From contig DAVZ01000016.1 in assembly GCA_002505765.1 (NCBI GenBank), positions 1 through 31,606 on the forward strand: a stretch of DNA of 31,606 nucleotides. The letters are read 5' to 3'. Shown piece by piece: positions 24,309 to 31,606 of this stretch; position 1 is the stretch's first letter; every line of letters starts with the position of its first letter. The stretch is from Methanobacterium sp. UBA176 (GTDB lineage Archaea; Methanobacteriota; Methanobacteria; Methanobacteriales; Methanobacteriaceae). Both the position numbers and the translations under genes were made by a program. A model generated the notes under the pieces. It saw nothing but the letters and a program-made list of their open reading frames with translations, did not search any database and was not told the DNA's origin.

Positions 24309-24383
24309 CCCTCAAAAAATCTGTGATTTTTGAGGGTTATTGAAAGCAAGCTTTCGATGCCCCAAAAATTTATGTTTGAGGGC
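24309..24383 (-). other. three consecutive hairpins between YhbY and S19e genes
   Basis: Three inverted repeats follow each other. CCCTCAAAAA / TTTTTGAGGG is a perfect 10-bp stem (24309-24318 with 24327-24336). GAAAGC-AA-GCTTTC is at 24342-24355. GCCCCAAA / TTTGAGGGC, with one bulge, is at 24359-24383. Read on the minus strand, the direction of transcription, the last stem is followed by eight T, the form of an intrinsic terminator. The third hairpin covers the end of the YhbY gene. It could attenuate, process or partly terminate the transcript ahead of S19e. Confidence 0.7.
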
Positions 24384-24609
24384 TTTTTTTAAATATTACA
24401 GCAACATTTCCTCTTAAATCAACAAGTTTAGAGTTAGATTTTTCGATTATATTGTTTATATAATTTTGTTTTTGTGAAGATATATTTTTTGCAAATTTTA
24501 ATTTTATTACTTCATGAGCCTTGAGCTGTCTTTTTATTTCATCAATAACATTCTGGTTAATCCCGGACTTTCCTATTTTAATGGTGATTGTTGAAAGTGA
24601 TCTGTTCAT
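24370..24609 (-). CDS. YhbY/CRM-domain RNA-binding protein
   Basis: A small CRM-domain protein of about 79 residues: STITIKIGKSGINQNVIDEI, then KRQLKAHEVIKLKF and DLRGNVAVIFKKS. The GKSG loop is a short form of the GxxG RNA-binding loop. ATG 24609 is preferred (AAGGAATT upstream); a TTG start 30 bases farther is possible. It overlaps the end of rnp4 by 32 bases. Bacterial YhbY acts in ribosome assembly. Confidence 0.88.
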   Translation of the reverse strand: MNRSLSTITIKIGKSGINQNVIDEIKRQLKAHEVIKLKFAKNISSQKQNYINNIIEKSNSKLVDLRGNVAVIFKKSPQT

Positions 24610-24973
24610 CAATTCCTTTTTTGATAATGCAGGATTCAATCTTTTTCCTCCTTTTATCTTTCTTCTCTCTTATATATGGAATCTTCATTAGATTTCCACA
24701 TTCTAAACATTTAATAATGACCGATGATTCTTTTAATCTAATCTGGCAGTTGGTTCCTGGTTTAAGGAATTTATAACAATTTTTACAGAATCTCCTCCTC
24801 CAGATTCTGGGCATTCTTATATTGTACTTGGTTGCAATGTTTCTGGCCATCTGGATATAACGGTGAGAACGTTCAGGATGAATCTCAAAGGATTCTTCTG
24901 CAAGTTTAAAGAGAATATCAATTCTTTCTCTTGCTATTTTTAACATCCATTGTGGTCTTCTTCCCCTTCTCAA
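24578..24973 (-). CDS. rnp4: ribonuclease P protein component 4 (Rpp21)
   Basis: A zinc-binding RNase P subunit. Helices in the first 50 residues (ARERIDILFKLAEESFEIHP) are followed by a zinc ribbon: C63-x2-C66 (CKNC) and C89-x2-C92 (CLEC). TTG 24973 gives MRRGRRPQWMLKI, with GGAG seven bases before; the TTG start at 24991 would add six residues. First gene of the minus-strand cluster. A TATA-like CATAAAAGC near 25025-25035 may be the cluster promoter. Confidence 0.9.
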   Translation of the reverse strand: MRRGRRPQWMLKIARERIDILFKLAEESFEIHPERSHRYIQMARNIATKYNIRMPRIWRRRFCKNCYKFLKPGTNCQIRLKESSVIIKCLECGNLMKIPYIREKKDKRRKKIESCIIKKGIDEQITFNNHH

Positions 24974-25171
24974 ACTATGGCTCCAAAGCAATCATTGTAA
25001 TAGAACATAGAAATTGGTCTTAAGCTTTTATGCAGGGGTTTGAATTGTTAATCCTTATTAATAGGGTATTTTATTTCATGGAATTAACATCATCAATAAT
25101 CCTCAATTATAACATATAATATACTTAAGAATAATATTGTAATTTATTTAATATTCTCTTTTAAAAGCTTT

Positions 25172-25232
25172 TCCCTCAAACTTTTAGAGAAACTTCAAAA
25201 TTTGAAAAATTTTGGTGCCCAAAAATTCAGAG
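25172..25232 (+). other. hairpin-forming AT-rich element resembling the 24309 element
   Basis: It starts CCCTCAAA, has the inverted repeat TTCAAA-A-TTTGAA at 25194-25206, and ends GGTGCCCAAAAATTC. The order CCCTCAAA, stem, G-x-TGCCC, AAAAATT is that of the element at 24309-24383 on the same strand. A T run follows at 25236-25244. It lies in the 525-base stretch 24974-25498, which holds no gene; that stretch also contains the rnp4 promoter and a MITE-like repeat. Confidence 0.45.
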
Positions 25233-25321
25233 ATATTTTTTTTTGTGGTTTATCAAAACTTTCAGGTTACAATATGATAAAATTTTTTTATCATTACAAA
25301 TACTTAAAATATCTTATCTAT

Positions 25322-25443
25322 ATTATGAATAACATAACTTATTACACAAATTATTTTTGGATAATTCAATAAATCACGTTTGTTTAAAGCACGATACGTT
25401 AATTATAGAATTGGAAAGATTAAAACATTTGATTATTCACTGT
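25322..25443 (+). repeat. MITE-like repeat, copy 2
   Basis: Same element as at 12998-13120 and in the same orientation. A stretch of about 65 bases is identical (AATAACATAACTTATTACAC onward to AAAGCACG), then scattered changes. The ends have drifted (ATTATGAATAAC and GATTATTCACTG), so the terminal match is weaker than in copy 1. It lies between the end of the AK6-like gene and the rnp4 promoter and has no reading frame. Confidence 0.75.
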
Positions 25444-25498
25444 AAAAATCTTTTTACTTTAACCATTAATGAAAAATAATTTATTTATTGATTAAAGA

Positions 25499-26038
25499 TT
25501 ATTTCAGATACTCTAAAAAATCAACTTTACCCACTGGAAACTTTTTATTGCCATTTATTACATCAATTATCAAATCAACAACCTCTTCAGGTTTAATACT
25601 GCTTGTATCTATCTCGTTGACCCTATTTCCGTGGATTTCATATGCCTCGTATGAACAGATGTCAATTGCCTCTGCTTCGATGTTTTCACGGATTTTATTT
25701 TCTTCCCATCCTTTTATTTTCATACGCTGCTTTAAAACATCGGGATTGGCTCTTAAAACAATGACGATGCTGGATTTTTCAAAAAGATGGGAAAGATGTC
25801 CTTCGATAATAATAAATTCATTACTTATTTCATCTATTTTTTTATCTATTTCATTGAAAAGGGCATCTAAATCCACTATTTTGTATTTTCGTACTTCATC
25901 AATTCCTGTGTAAAGGTGTTTTTCTTCCACAAGCTTATTGATATCAATAATCCGAGCATTTAGTCTCTGAGCAAGCAAGGTGGAAACGGTTGTCTTTCCA
26001 ACTCCGGGCGTTCCGGTAATAAGTATGATTGAGCCCAT
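25499..26038 (-). CDS. AK6/Fap7-like adenylate kinase family protein
   Basis: A 179-residue P-loop kinase. Walker A is GTPGVGKTT (9-17), with a short NMP-binding region and YKIVDLDALFNEIDKKI, then FIIIEGHLSHLF, the AK6/Fap7 (hCINAP) signature. Eukaryotic Fap7 acts in 18S rRNA maturation with Rps14, and archaeal homologues bind S11. ATG 26038 lies four bases after the thi4 stop, so the two are co-transcribed. Confidence 0.88.
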   Translation of the reverse strand: MGSIILITGTPGVGKTTVSTLLAQRLNARIIDINKLVEEKHLYTGIDEVRKYKIVDLDALFNEIDKKIDEISNEFIIIEGHLSHLFEKSSIVIVLRANPDVLKQRMKIKGWEENKIRENIEAEAIDICSYEAYEIHGNRVNEIDTSSIKPEEVVDLIIDVINGNKKFPVGKVDFLEYLK

Positions 26039-26042
26039 AACA

Positions 26043-26822
26043 TTATTTCAATTTTTCAATGAGTATTTGGGCTATTTTTTCTCCAGATAGGAGCATTCCA
26101 CCAAATATTGGTCCCATTCTTGGAGATCCATAGACTGCATTTGCAGCCATTCCTGCAACATATAATCCAGGGTAAACTTCCTTAGTATTATCCATAAGTG
26201 CTTTTTCCCCAACATCGGCCCACATTGGCTTTTCTCCAATGATTCTGCCAGTTTCTGTGTTAAGCTTGGGTCCTACTTTTCTTTCTACAACTTTAATCAC
26301 GTCACAATCATGTCCTGTAGCATCAATAACAGCTTTTGCCCTTATTGTAAGTGGATCAACATGTAATCCTCCCATTTCAACTGCACTCCAGTTTAAAACG
26401 AGACCTGTAATATCTGCCTTTTCATGAATCATCACATCTTCAATACTCATTAAATTAAAAACTTTAAGACCTGCCTGTGTAGCTTTAGAGCATAAAGTCG
26501 ATACAGATTCTATAGAATCAGCTATATAATAATCTTCTTCATATCTTTGCGTCTTTATACCAAATTCGTCCAGAATTCGCCTGCTTTCTTCCTGAACAAC
26601 TATTTTATTAAACATCATGCCGCCACCCCACATGCCGCCACCGATGCTTAATTTACGCTCAAATAATGCAACTTTAAGGCCTGCCTTGGCAAGATAATAA
26701 CCTGCTGTAAGTCCAGCAGGTCCTCCACCACCAATTGCCACATCAATATCAGTATAATCCATGAAATCTTCCATAAAGCTTTTTACAATAGCTTTTGATA
26801 TAACCACGTCATCTAACTTCAT
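26043..26822 (-). CDS. thi4: thiamine thiazole synthase, archaeal sulfide-dependent type
   Basis: A 259-residue Thi4. The dinucleotide fold DVAIGGGGPAGLTAGYYL begins near residue 27. GGGMWGGGMMFNKIV and MGPIFGGML are family motifs. At the position of the sacrificial Cys of yeast Thi4 it has His154 (GLHVDP). Archaeal enzymes of this kind use free sulfide and act catalytically, which fits an anaerobic methanogen. The ribosome site is GGTGA. It makes the thiazole half of thiamine from NAD and glycine. Confidence 0.93.
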   Translation of the reverse strand: MKLDDVVISKAIVKSFMEDFMDYTDIDVAIGGGGPAGLTAGYYLAKAGLKVALFERKLSIGGGMWGGGMMFNKIVVQEESRRILDEFGIKTQRYEEDYYIADSIESVSTLCSKATQAGLKVFNLMSIEDVMIHEKADITGLVLNWSAVEMGGLHVDPLTIRAKAVIDATGHDCDVIKVVERKVGPKLNTETGRIIGEKPMWADVGEKALMDNTKEVYPGLYVAGMAANAVYGSPRMGPIFGGMLLSGEKIAQILIEKLK

Positions 26823-26872
26823 TTTTTCACCATTTAAATATTTTTTATTATAATACCTTCAATTTACAATTG

Positions 26873-27964
26873 TTATTTTTTAACTATTATCCTTAAAAAG
26901 TCTTTGTCATTTAAAACATGCCCCATACCAACCTTCTGTCCTCCAAACTTAACTGACGTTCCCCAAACCTTAGCATGTCTAAAATCTCTTACAAAATCAC
27001 GATGGAGTTTATTTGCCACATCTCTAACTGTAGAACCTTTCCTGATAATCAATGGCTCTTCATCGGCTTTTTTGCCTTGAGGTTTTAGATAAATTCGGAT
27101 CAAAGCAAGTTTATCAAATATTTTTCTTTTAAGATCCTCTATGTTTGTTTGCTTATTTGCAGATATAAAGATTGCATCAGGCATATCAAATTTAAGCTCA
27201 TCTAAATATTTATTATCTACCAGATCTATTTTATTTATCACCTTTAACATGGGAATGTAGCAGCAACTTAAATCTAAACTGTCAATAAATTGATCCATAG
27301 TCACATTATCGCGTATAAGGATGTCTGCACTGTGTATTCCGTATTCATTCAGTATAGATCTGATTGTTTTTTCATCTATGTGGGTAAGTTCAACTGTGGA
27401 AGAAACTGTAAGGCCTCCAAGCTTTTTCGGTTTTACTGTTACATCTGACCTGGTTTGATTTGGCCTTATACCTATATTTTTAAGTTCTTCTATAATTACA
27501 TTAACATGTTGAGGATTAAAGACATCCAGCACAATTAATATTAAGTCCGCATTTCTGGTAACTGACAAAATTTCTTTTCCTCTTCCTTTACCCTTGGATG
27601 CTCCTGTGATTATCCCCGGAATATCAAATATCTGAATTTTAGCCCCTTCATATTCCATAATTCCCGGAATTATTTCCAGAGTCGTAAATTCATAATCTCC
27701 AATTTTAGAGTTTGCGTTTGTAAGGTCATTCAGCAGTGTTGATTTTCCTACAGAGGGAAATCCTACTAGAACTACTGTGGAATCTCCGCTCTTTTTAACA
27801 TGGAATCCTCTTCCCTTAGTACCTGAACTGCTCCTTTGCAGAGATTCTTCTTTTAGTTTAGATAATTTAGCCTTGAGTTTACCTATATGATGTGATGTGG
27901 CCTTATTATAAGGTGTTTTTTGAATTTCCTCTTCAATTTTTTTTATTCTATCTTCAAGAACCAT
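26873..27964 (-). CDS. Drg-type Obg-family GTPase with TGS domain
   Basis: A 363-residue GTPase. The N-terminal helical region is followed by KTPYNKATSHHIGKLKAKLS, typical of Drg proteins. G1 is GFPSVGKST (68-76), and the DIPGIITGASKGKGRG switch and NKID specificity motif follow. The C-terminal 75 residues form a TGS domain ending GQKVGMGHVLNDKDFLRIIV. ATG 27964 is likelier than the GTG 9 bases before it. Drg proteins bind ribosomes. Confidence 0.92.
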   Translation of the reverse strand: MVLEDRIKKIEEEIQKTPYNKATSHHIGKLKAKLSKLKEESLQRSSSGTKGRGFHVKKSGDSTVVLVGFPSVGKSTLLNDLTNANSKIGDYEFTTLEIIPGIMEYEGAKIQIFDIPGIITGASKGKGRGKEILSVTRNADLILIVLDVFNPQHVNVIIEELKNIGIRPNQTRSDVTVKPKKLGGLTVSSTVELTHIDEKTIRSILNEYGIHSADILIRDNVTMDQFIDSLDLSCCYIPMLKVINKIDLVDNKYLDELKFDMPDAIFISANKQTNIEDLKRKIFDKLALIRIYLKPQGKKADEEPLIIRKGSTVRDVANKLHRDFVRDFRHAKVWGTSVKFGGQKVGMGHVLNDKDFLRIIVKK

Positions 27965-28186
27965 AAATCTCACATAAAAGTAGTTGAGTTTAATAAAACG
28001 ATTGATAAAAGTATATTTCAGGGTTTTTAGTCCTTTTTATCACATAAATACTGCATATAAAATTCTACTTCAAATTATAATGTTAATAATTTAGTTAAAT
28101 TTGATTAATATTAATTCTTTCATCCTTAAAAAAAGTTTTTAATTATAAATTTATATCCTATGAAATTCATATCTAATCATAGTGGT

Positions 28187-28570
28187 ATGATGAATGTTAA
28201 AGAAATTATGATAGAAGGTGTAAATACCATAGGTGAAGATGAAACTCTGGAAGAGGCTTTAAAAAAGTCCACTGAAGAGGGAGAAGGTGGAAGCCTTATA
28301 GTTGAAAAAAACGGTGAAGTAGTAGGCATAGTAACAACATGGGATATTTTAGAAGCCATAGGAAATAAAAATAAATTAAACAACACAAAAGTAAATGATG
28401 CAATGGAAACTCATCTGATAACTGTTCATACAGATACTCCCATCGAGGAAGCAGCAAAAGAAATGGTAGATCATGGCATATGGAGATTGCCTGTTGAAGA
28501 AGCAGGGCAAATAGTGGGAATTGTCAGTGCAACAGATATTCTGTTAAATGAAGTACGGAATATGATGTAA
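28187..28570 (+). CDS. CBS-domain pair protein
   Basis: Two CBS domains in about 125 residues: VKEIMIEGVNTIGEDETLEE with IVEKNGEVVGIVTTWDILEA, then VNDAMETHLITVHTDTPIEE with VEEAGQIVGIVSATDILLNE. Such pairs sense adenine nucleotides. A TATA-like stretch at about 28144-28152 would put the transcript start past the first ATG (28160), so I prefer ATG 28187 or 28190 (MMNVKEIM); starting at 28160 adds nine residues. It converges on aglB. Confidence 0.85.
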   Translation: MMNVKEIMIEGVNTIGEDETLEEALKKSTEEGEGGSLIVEKNGEVVGIVTTWDILEAIGNKNKLNNTKVNDAMETHLITVHTDTPIEEAAKEMVDHGIWRLPVEEAGQIVGIVSATDILLNEVRNMM

Positions 28571-28586
28571 ATTCAAATAAATAACT

Positions 28587-28604
28587 AGATTCCAGATGGA
28601 ATCT
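28587..28604. terminator. bidirectional hairpin between CBS gene and aglB
   Basis: AGATTCCA-GA-TGGAATCT is a perfect 8-bp stem with a two-base loop, in the 33-base gap between the two convergent stops. It is not followed by a T run, so its strength as a terminator is uncertain. Confidence 0.5.
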
Positions 28605-31003
28605 TAGTTAACTCTCCAGACTAAAACACCTGGTTGAGCGTTGGCAAGTTTAAATTTAGTTAAACCATAGCCGCCCATAAACATCAGTCGGGTAAACATG
28701 GAGTTTTCCAGTTCTTTGTTCATAGCTACAGCAATTAACGTATTTTCTTCCTGTATAAACATTATACTTACTGGACTATCGTTTGAAACAACCTGATTAT
28801 ATACAATCTTACCATTTTGAATGAAGGTAAGTTTATGTGGCTCAATTTTCCTATCATCAATCTGAATCCATGCAGTGAAGTTGGTTCCATTGATTTGTCC
28901 GCCAACACCATTTTCAGCGCTTATTGTTACTGTGTTTCCAGTAGTATTTGCAGTTGCGCTGCTAACTGAATACATGTAATTCTGTCCTGTATTATTTTTA
29001 AAGTTCCAGCTTCCAAAGTAAGACCACCAGCCCGCTTTTCCAATCATGTCGCTGCTTGTTATAAAAACATGTGGACTTGGATTTTCCGGGTGGGTGTATT
29101 TTAAGACATTTTGAGCCTGGGCAGGGGTTAATTTATATTGAGTTACCATAATTGTCTGGGCTGCCTGTTTATCCACTGGTAAAATCTTATCCAATATTTC
29201 TACGCTTTTAGATGTATTTTTAGTGTAATTTTCAAGGGTTAAATAACCAGAATCACCGCTTGAGGTGAGCATTTTAAGTATCCCTGCAGATAAATTCTCA
29301 TTAGAAGTGAATAATGCTTTCCCAACCCAATATGCCCGGGGAGTATTTTGAGATCCTCCATCAAACGTGGTGGGTCTTTGACCAACTGCTTCAAATAAAT
29401 AACCATAATCCCACCATGAAGTTATTACGGTATTATTAGAAGTATTATTCTTGATCCAGCTCATAGAATTATAGAATGAATCATCAGAACCAGGTACCAC
29501 TGAATTTGAGATAGCATATGCACCTGATACTGCAGGATATGAAATAACTGCTATTAAAACCAGTATTACAGCTATACAGTATCCGGTATTTTTAACGTAT
29601 TTATTAACAGACGGAGCAATTAAACCAATGAAAATACCCGCCCCTAATGCAATAGGTAATGAAAAGGTCGAAATAAACCTTGAACCCTTTGTCATTGCAT
29701 ATGCAGTAATTAAAAGCCATATTGAGAATAAAACAACGACGTATAGGAAATATTCTTTTTTAAGTTTCATAAGCCGTCTTTGTTCATCATTTTCTTTCTT
29801 ATCCGCTAAAACCTCTTTTTTTTCAGTTTCAACTTCTTTTTGCACGTTTTTCCTTCTTCCCCTTCTTCTTGGTTTCTTTTTAATATTTGAAGGTTGTTTT
29901 TTAATTGTTTTTTCCTCTTTTTTCGATTGGATCTTCCATATAAGTAATGGAACACTTAAAATACCCAAAATAAATGCTCCAATACCCCCAACACCATCTA
30001 TGACTGCGGATAATGTTGGAATTTGAAGTTCTGATACAGAAACATAAACATTGGGATATGCTGTACCTAAAACTGATGCTTGAAGCTGACTAGCCCCTAA
30101 AGGAGTAAATAAAGAGTTTAAAAAGCCTGAAGGTCCCGAACTTATTATTATTAAAATGGAACTTGCCAGTGCAAAAATAACCACAGAAAATAAGGTCTTC
30201 TGGTCCAAGAACCATTCCATTTTACTTGAATATTTGCTCAATGGTGCAATTGTATTCATACCCAATAAATAATTGGAAATTAACAAGTAAACCAGTGCTG
30301 ATCCTATTACAATGTAAAATATGTACCACCATCCCTCCCATGCCAGAGAAAAGAGGAACATGGAAATAACAGCTAAAGCAGCGAAAATTGACCGATTTTT
30401 AATGCTATCTGCCTTTATACTTTCAATGAAGAACCAGACTATCAAAATTGGGAAAAACATGTGGAACATGTCTGTATCAAAGAATCCTGCAAATGTGTGG
30501 GAGAAATAAAACGGTGCTACAGCAACCAGAATTCCAGCAGTAATTCCTCCAAAATCATTGGTAATTCTTCTTATAAAGAGATATGCAGGAATTACACAAA
30601 GAGATGCTATAAATGGAGCCATCCAAAATGCTACTGCAGTTAAAGGAACATTGCTGAATATGTTGATGAATTTATAGGTAAATGCAGTGATGTATGCTAT
30701 TAAGGGAGGATACTCTGCTGATCTTCCAGGAGGATAATACGAATACAGGTCCCATTGAGTGCCATTAATAATTGTATCTCCCAGATGGCCGTTACTAAGA
30801 TAATCCTGAGTCATTCTATAATTGTAATAAGAATCCATTTCACTGAAGTAGGGAAGGCCAGTTTGATCCTGGTAATATGCCTTCATATTATCTGGAATAA
30901 TATTTAAATTGGCTGATTCAGCCCTAAGAAAAAATGATAATGAAAAAAGCAGAATTATTATTATAATTGGCTTAGATTTAGATAGAAACTCCTTTGCATC
31001 CAT
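28604..31003 (-). CDS. aglB: oligosaccharyltransferase AglB (STT3 family)
   Basis: A 799-residue protein: about 13 membrane helices to residue 500, then a soluble C-terminal domain. The metal-binding acidic motifs are E55-x-D57 in the first loop and DTD (176-178). SVSE near 322-325 is a TIXE-like loop, and WWDYG is at 530-534. A very basic cytoplasmic loop (about 358-416, with RRRGRRK) is unusually long. It transfers glycans from a dolichyl phosphate carrier to Asn in secreted proteins. GAGGT precedes ATG 31003. Confidence 0.95.
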   Translation of the reverse strand: MDAKEFLSKSKPIIIIILLFSLSFFLRAESANLNIIPDNMKAYYQDQTGLPYFSEMDSYYNYRMTQDYLSNGHLGDTIINGTQWDLYSYYPPGRSAEYPPLIAYITAFTYKFINIFSNVPLTAVAFWMAPFIASLCVIPAYLFIRRITNDFGGITAGILVAVAPFYFSHTFAGFFDTDMFHMFFPILIVWFFIESIKADSIKNRSIFAALAVISMFLFSLAWEGWWYIFYIVIGSALVYLLISNYLLGMNTIAPLSKYSSKMEWFLDQKTLFSVVIFALASSILIIISSGPSGFLNSLFTPLGASQLQASVLGTAYPNVYVSVSELQIPTLSAVIDGVGGIGAFILGILSVPLLIWKIQSKKEEKTIKKQPSNIKKKPRRRGRRKNVQKEVETEKKEVLADKKENDEQRRLMKLKKEYFLYVVVLFSIWLLITAYAMTKGSRFISTFSLPIALGAGIFIGLIAPSVNKYVKNTGYCIAVILVLIAVISYPAVSGAYAISNSVVPGSDDSFYNSMSWIKNNTSNNTVITSWWDYGYLFEAVGQRPTTFDGGSQNTPRAYWVGKALFTSNENLSAGILKMLTSSGDSGYLTLENYTKNTSKSVEILDKILPVDKQAAQTIMVTQYKLTPAQAQNVLKYTHPENPSPHVFITSSDMIGKAGWWSYFGSWNFKNNTGQNYMYSVSSATANTTGNTVTISAENGVGGQINGTNFTAWIQIDDRKIEPHKLTFIQNGKIVYNQVVSNDSPVSIMFIQEENTLIAVAMNKELENSMFTRLMFMGGYGLTKFKLANAQPGVLVWRVN

Positions 31004-31241
31004 TTTGAAACCTCTGATTTTATTGATATGGCTTATTTCGAATTTATTTTAAAAGTATTTAAAAGTTTATAATAACTGAATCTTTTTTGAATATTTGGAT
31101 AAATATAATGATTTCTTAAATTTATTTAAAAATGCGCATAATAAATTATAGAACTTATAAGTTTTTATATATTTCATATTTTTTTTTGATGATGTAAAAA
31201 AAACCCTAATTTATTATTCTCCAGGTATTTTTTTAAAATGA
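31004..31241. other. AT-rich intergenic region upstream of aglB
   Basis: Part of the roughly 600 bases after aglB without a confident gene. The first 238 bases are strongly AT-rich and presumably hold the aglB promoter, although no single TATA box stands out. I see no RNA gene or repeat here. Confidence 0.4.
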
Positions 31242-31430
31242 GTTAGCATTATAAGTGGATTATATCCTTTTTGGTTATCACGTAATCGCCACACTCGTGG
31301 CGCTGTAATATCAGGTCATTTTCAGGTAGTTTTTGTATGTGAAACAGTAAAACCTGGAAGGCCTGTAAGTTCAGAAAGTGCAGTGAAAAACACTGTTTCT
31401 AAGGCCATAGAATCCAAATTGTCCATCTAA
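31242..31430 (+). pseudogene. possible remnant of a small unknown gene
   Basis: An open stretch of about 62 codons with protein-like composition but no start codon: SIISGLYPFWLSRNRHTRGA, VISGHFQVVFVC, ETVKPGRPVSSESAVKNTVS, ending KAIESKLSI and TAA. An ATG at 31238 is one frame away and stops after two codons, so a frameshift at the start would explain it. A 6-bp hairpin (CGCCAC / GTGGCG, 31287-31302) lies inside. I do not recognise the family. It could be chance. Confidence 0.35.
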
Positions 31431-31543
31431 TCAAGATATTCCATTAATATCATATTATTAAATTAGATAGTATTAAAAGTTCTTTTTTGACTGTTTAAGT
31501 CACATTTGTGTATAAAACTGTACTTAGTATATTTTAATGACGG

Positions 31544-31600
31544 TTTAGTATATATTTCTAATTAACGATAGTTAATATTGCAATTAAAAACCTCAAGGAG
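31544..31600 (+). promoter_or_regulatory. promoter, palindrome and ribosome site of a gene leaving the window
   Basis: TATA-like TTTAGTATATATTT (31544-31557) is followed by the perfect palindrome ATTAAC-GATA-GTTAAT (31561-31576), which overlaps the expected transcription start, and by AAGGAG at 31595-31600. The ATG at 31601 is directly against the ribosome site, too close for good initiation, so the true start is probably just past the window edge. Confidence 0.5.
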
Positions 31601-31606
31601 ATGAAA

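Noticed and set aside
24309..25498. CRISPR array
   Set aside because: The repeated CCCTCAAA motifs are few, irregularly spaced and part of hairpins; there are no regular spacers or cas genes.
25499..25913. Plus-strand open frame opposite the AK6-like gene
   Set aside because: It is the complement of a well-supported kinase gene with clear motifs.
26820..26872. TPP riboswitch before thi4
   Set aside because: The leader is about 50 bases and lacks the conserved TPP-riboswitch helices; only a ribosome site is seen.

Overview
The window looks like a mesophilic methanogenic archaeon of the Methanobacteriales, most likely a Methanobacterium or close relative. This rests on family recognition, not a database search. 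Archaeal-type genes include aIF6, L31e, L39e, LX, S19e, the PDCD5-like protein, RNase P component 4, prefoldin alpha, DGGGP synthase, archaeal-type Thi4 and AglB. The DNA is AT-rich, with archaeal TATA boxes and Shine-Dalgarno sites. No tRNA, rRNA or CRISPR array was found.

Layout. (A) 1-1607: a broken IS630-family element sits inside a tyrosine recombinase pseudogene. (B) 1859-3670 (minus): a phosphoribosyltransferase, a conserved hypothetical protein and a cytosolic trypsin-like protease. (C) 3776-4998 (plus): a dolichol/phytol-kinase-like membrane protein and an aberrant thymidylate-kinase-like protein. (D) 5058-5924: a small lipoprotein and ChaB and DUF2795 pseudogenes. (E) 6004-8630: twin palindromic operators ahead of a membrane protein, a MarR regulator and two flavodoxin-like proteins, one membrane-anchored. 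(F) 8634-12921: a PH/SHOCT pseudogene, a ClC channel, a small SHOCT protein, an AI-2E transporter pseudogene and an EamA exporter. (G) 12998-15999: a MITE-like repeat, paired operator-like sites, two broken small membrane-protein genes, a small HTH regulator and a MacB-type ABC exporter. (H) 16027-19851: a double-CDGSH Fe-S protein, an alpha/beta hydrolase, TrmO, DGGGP synthase and a small helical protein. (I) 19895-24973 (minus): the archaeal translation/protein-targeting cluster rnp4, YhbY, S19e, PDCD5, PP-loop ATPase, L39e, L31e, aIF6, LX, pfdA, ftsY. (J) 25499-31003: AK6/Fap7-like kinase, Thi4, Drg-type GTPase, CBS protein and AglB. (K) 31004-31606: a gene remnant and a promoter with a palindrome pointing out of the window.

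The left 14 kb is an accessory zone. At least eight genes there are broken, mostly by single-base indels or nonsense changes. The essential genes from about 14 kb rightward are all intact, so the lesions look like real decay and not uniformly poor sequence.

Points most worth following are the twin-operator flavodoxin operon, the polyprenol-kinase-like and aberrant TMP-kinase-like pair, the MITE-like repeat present twice, the three-hairpin element between S19e and YhbY with a possible relative near 25.2 kb, and the nested insertion at the left edge.
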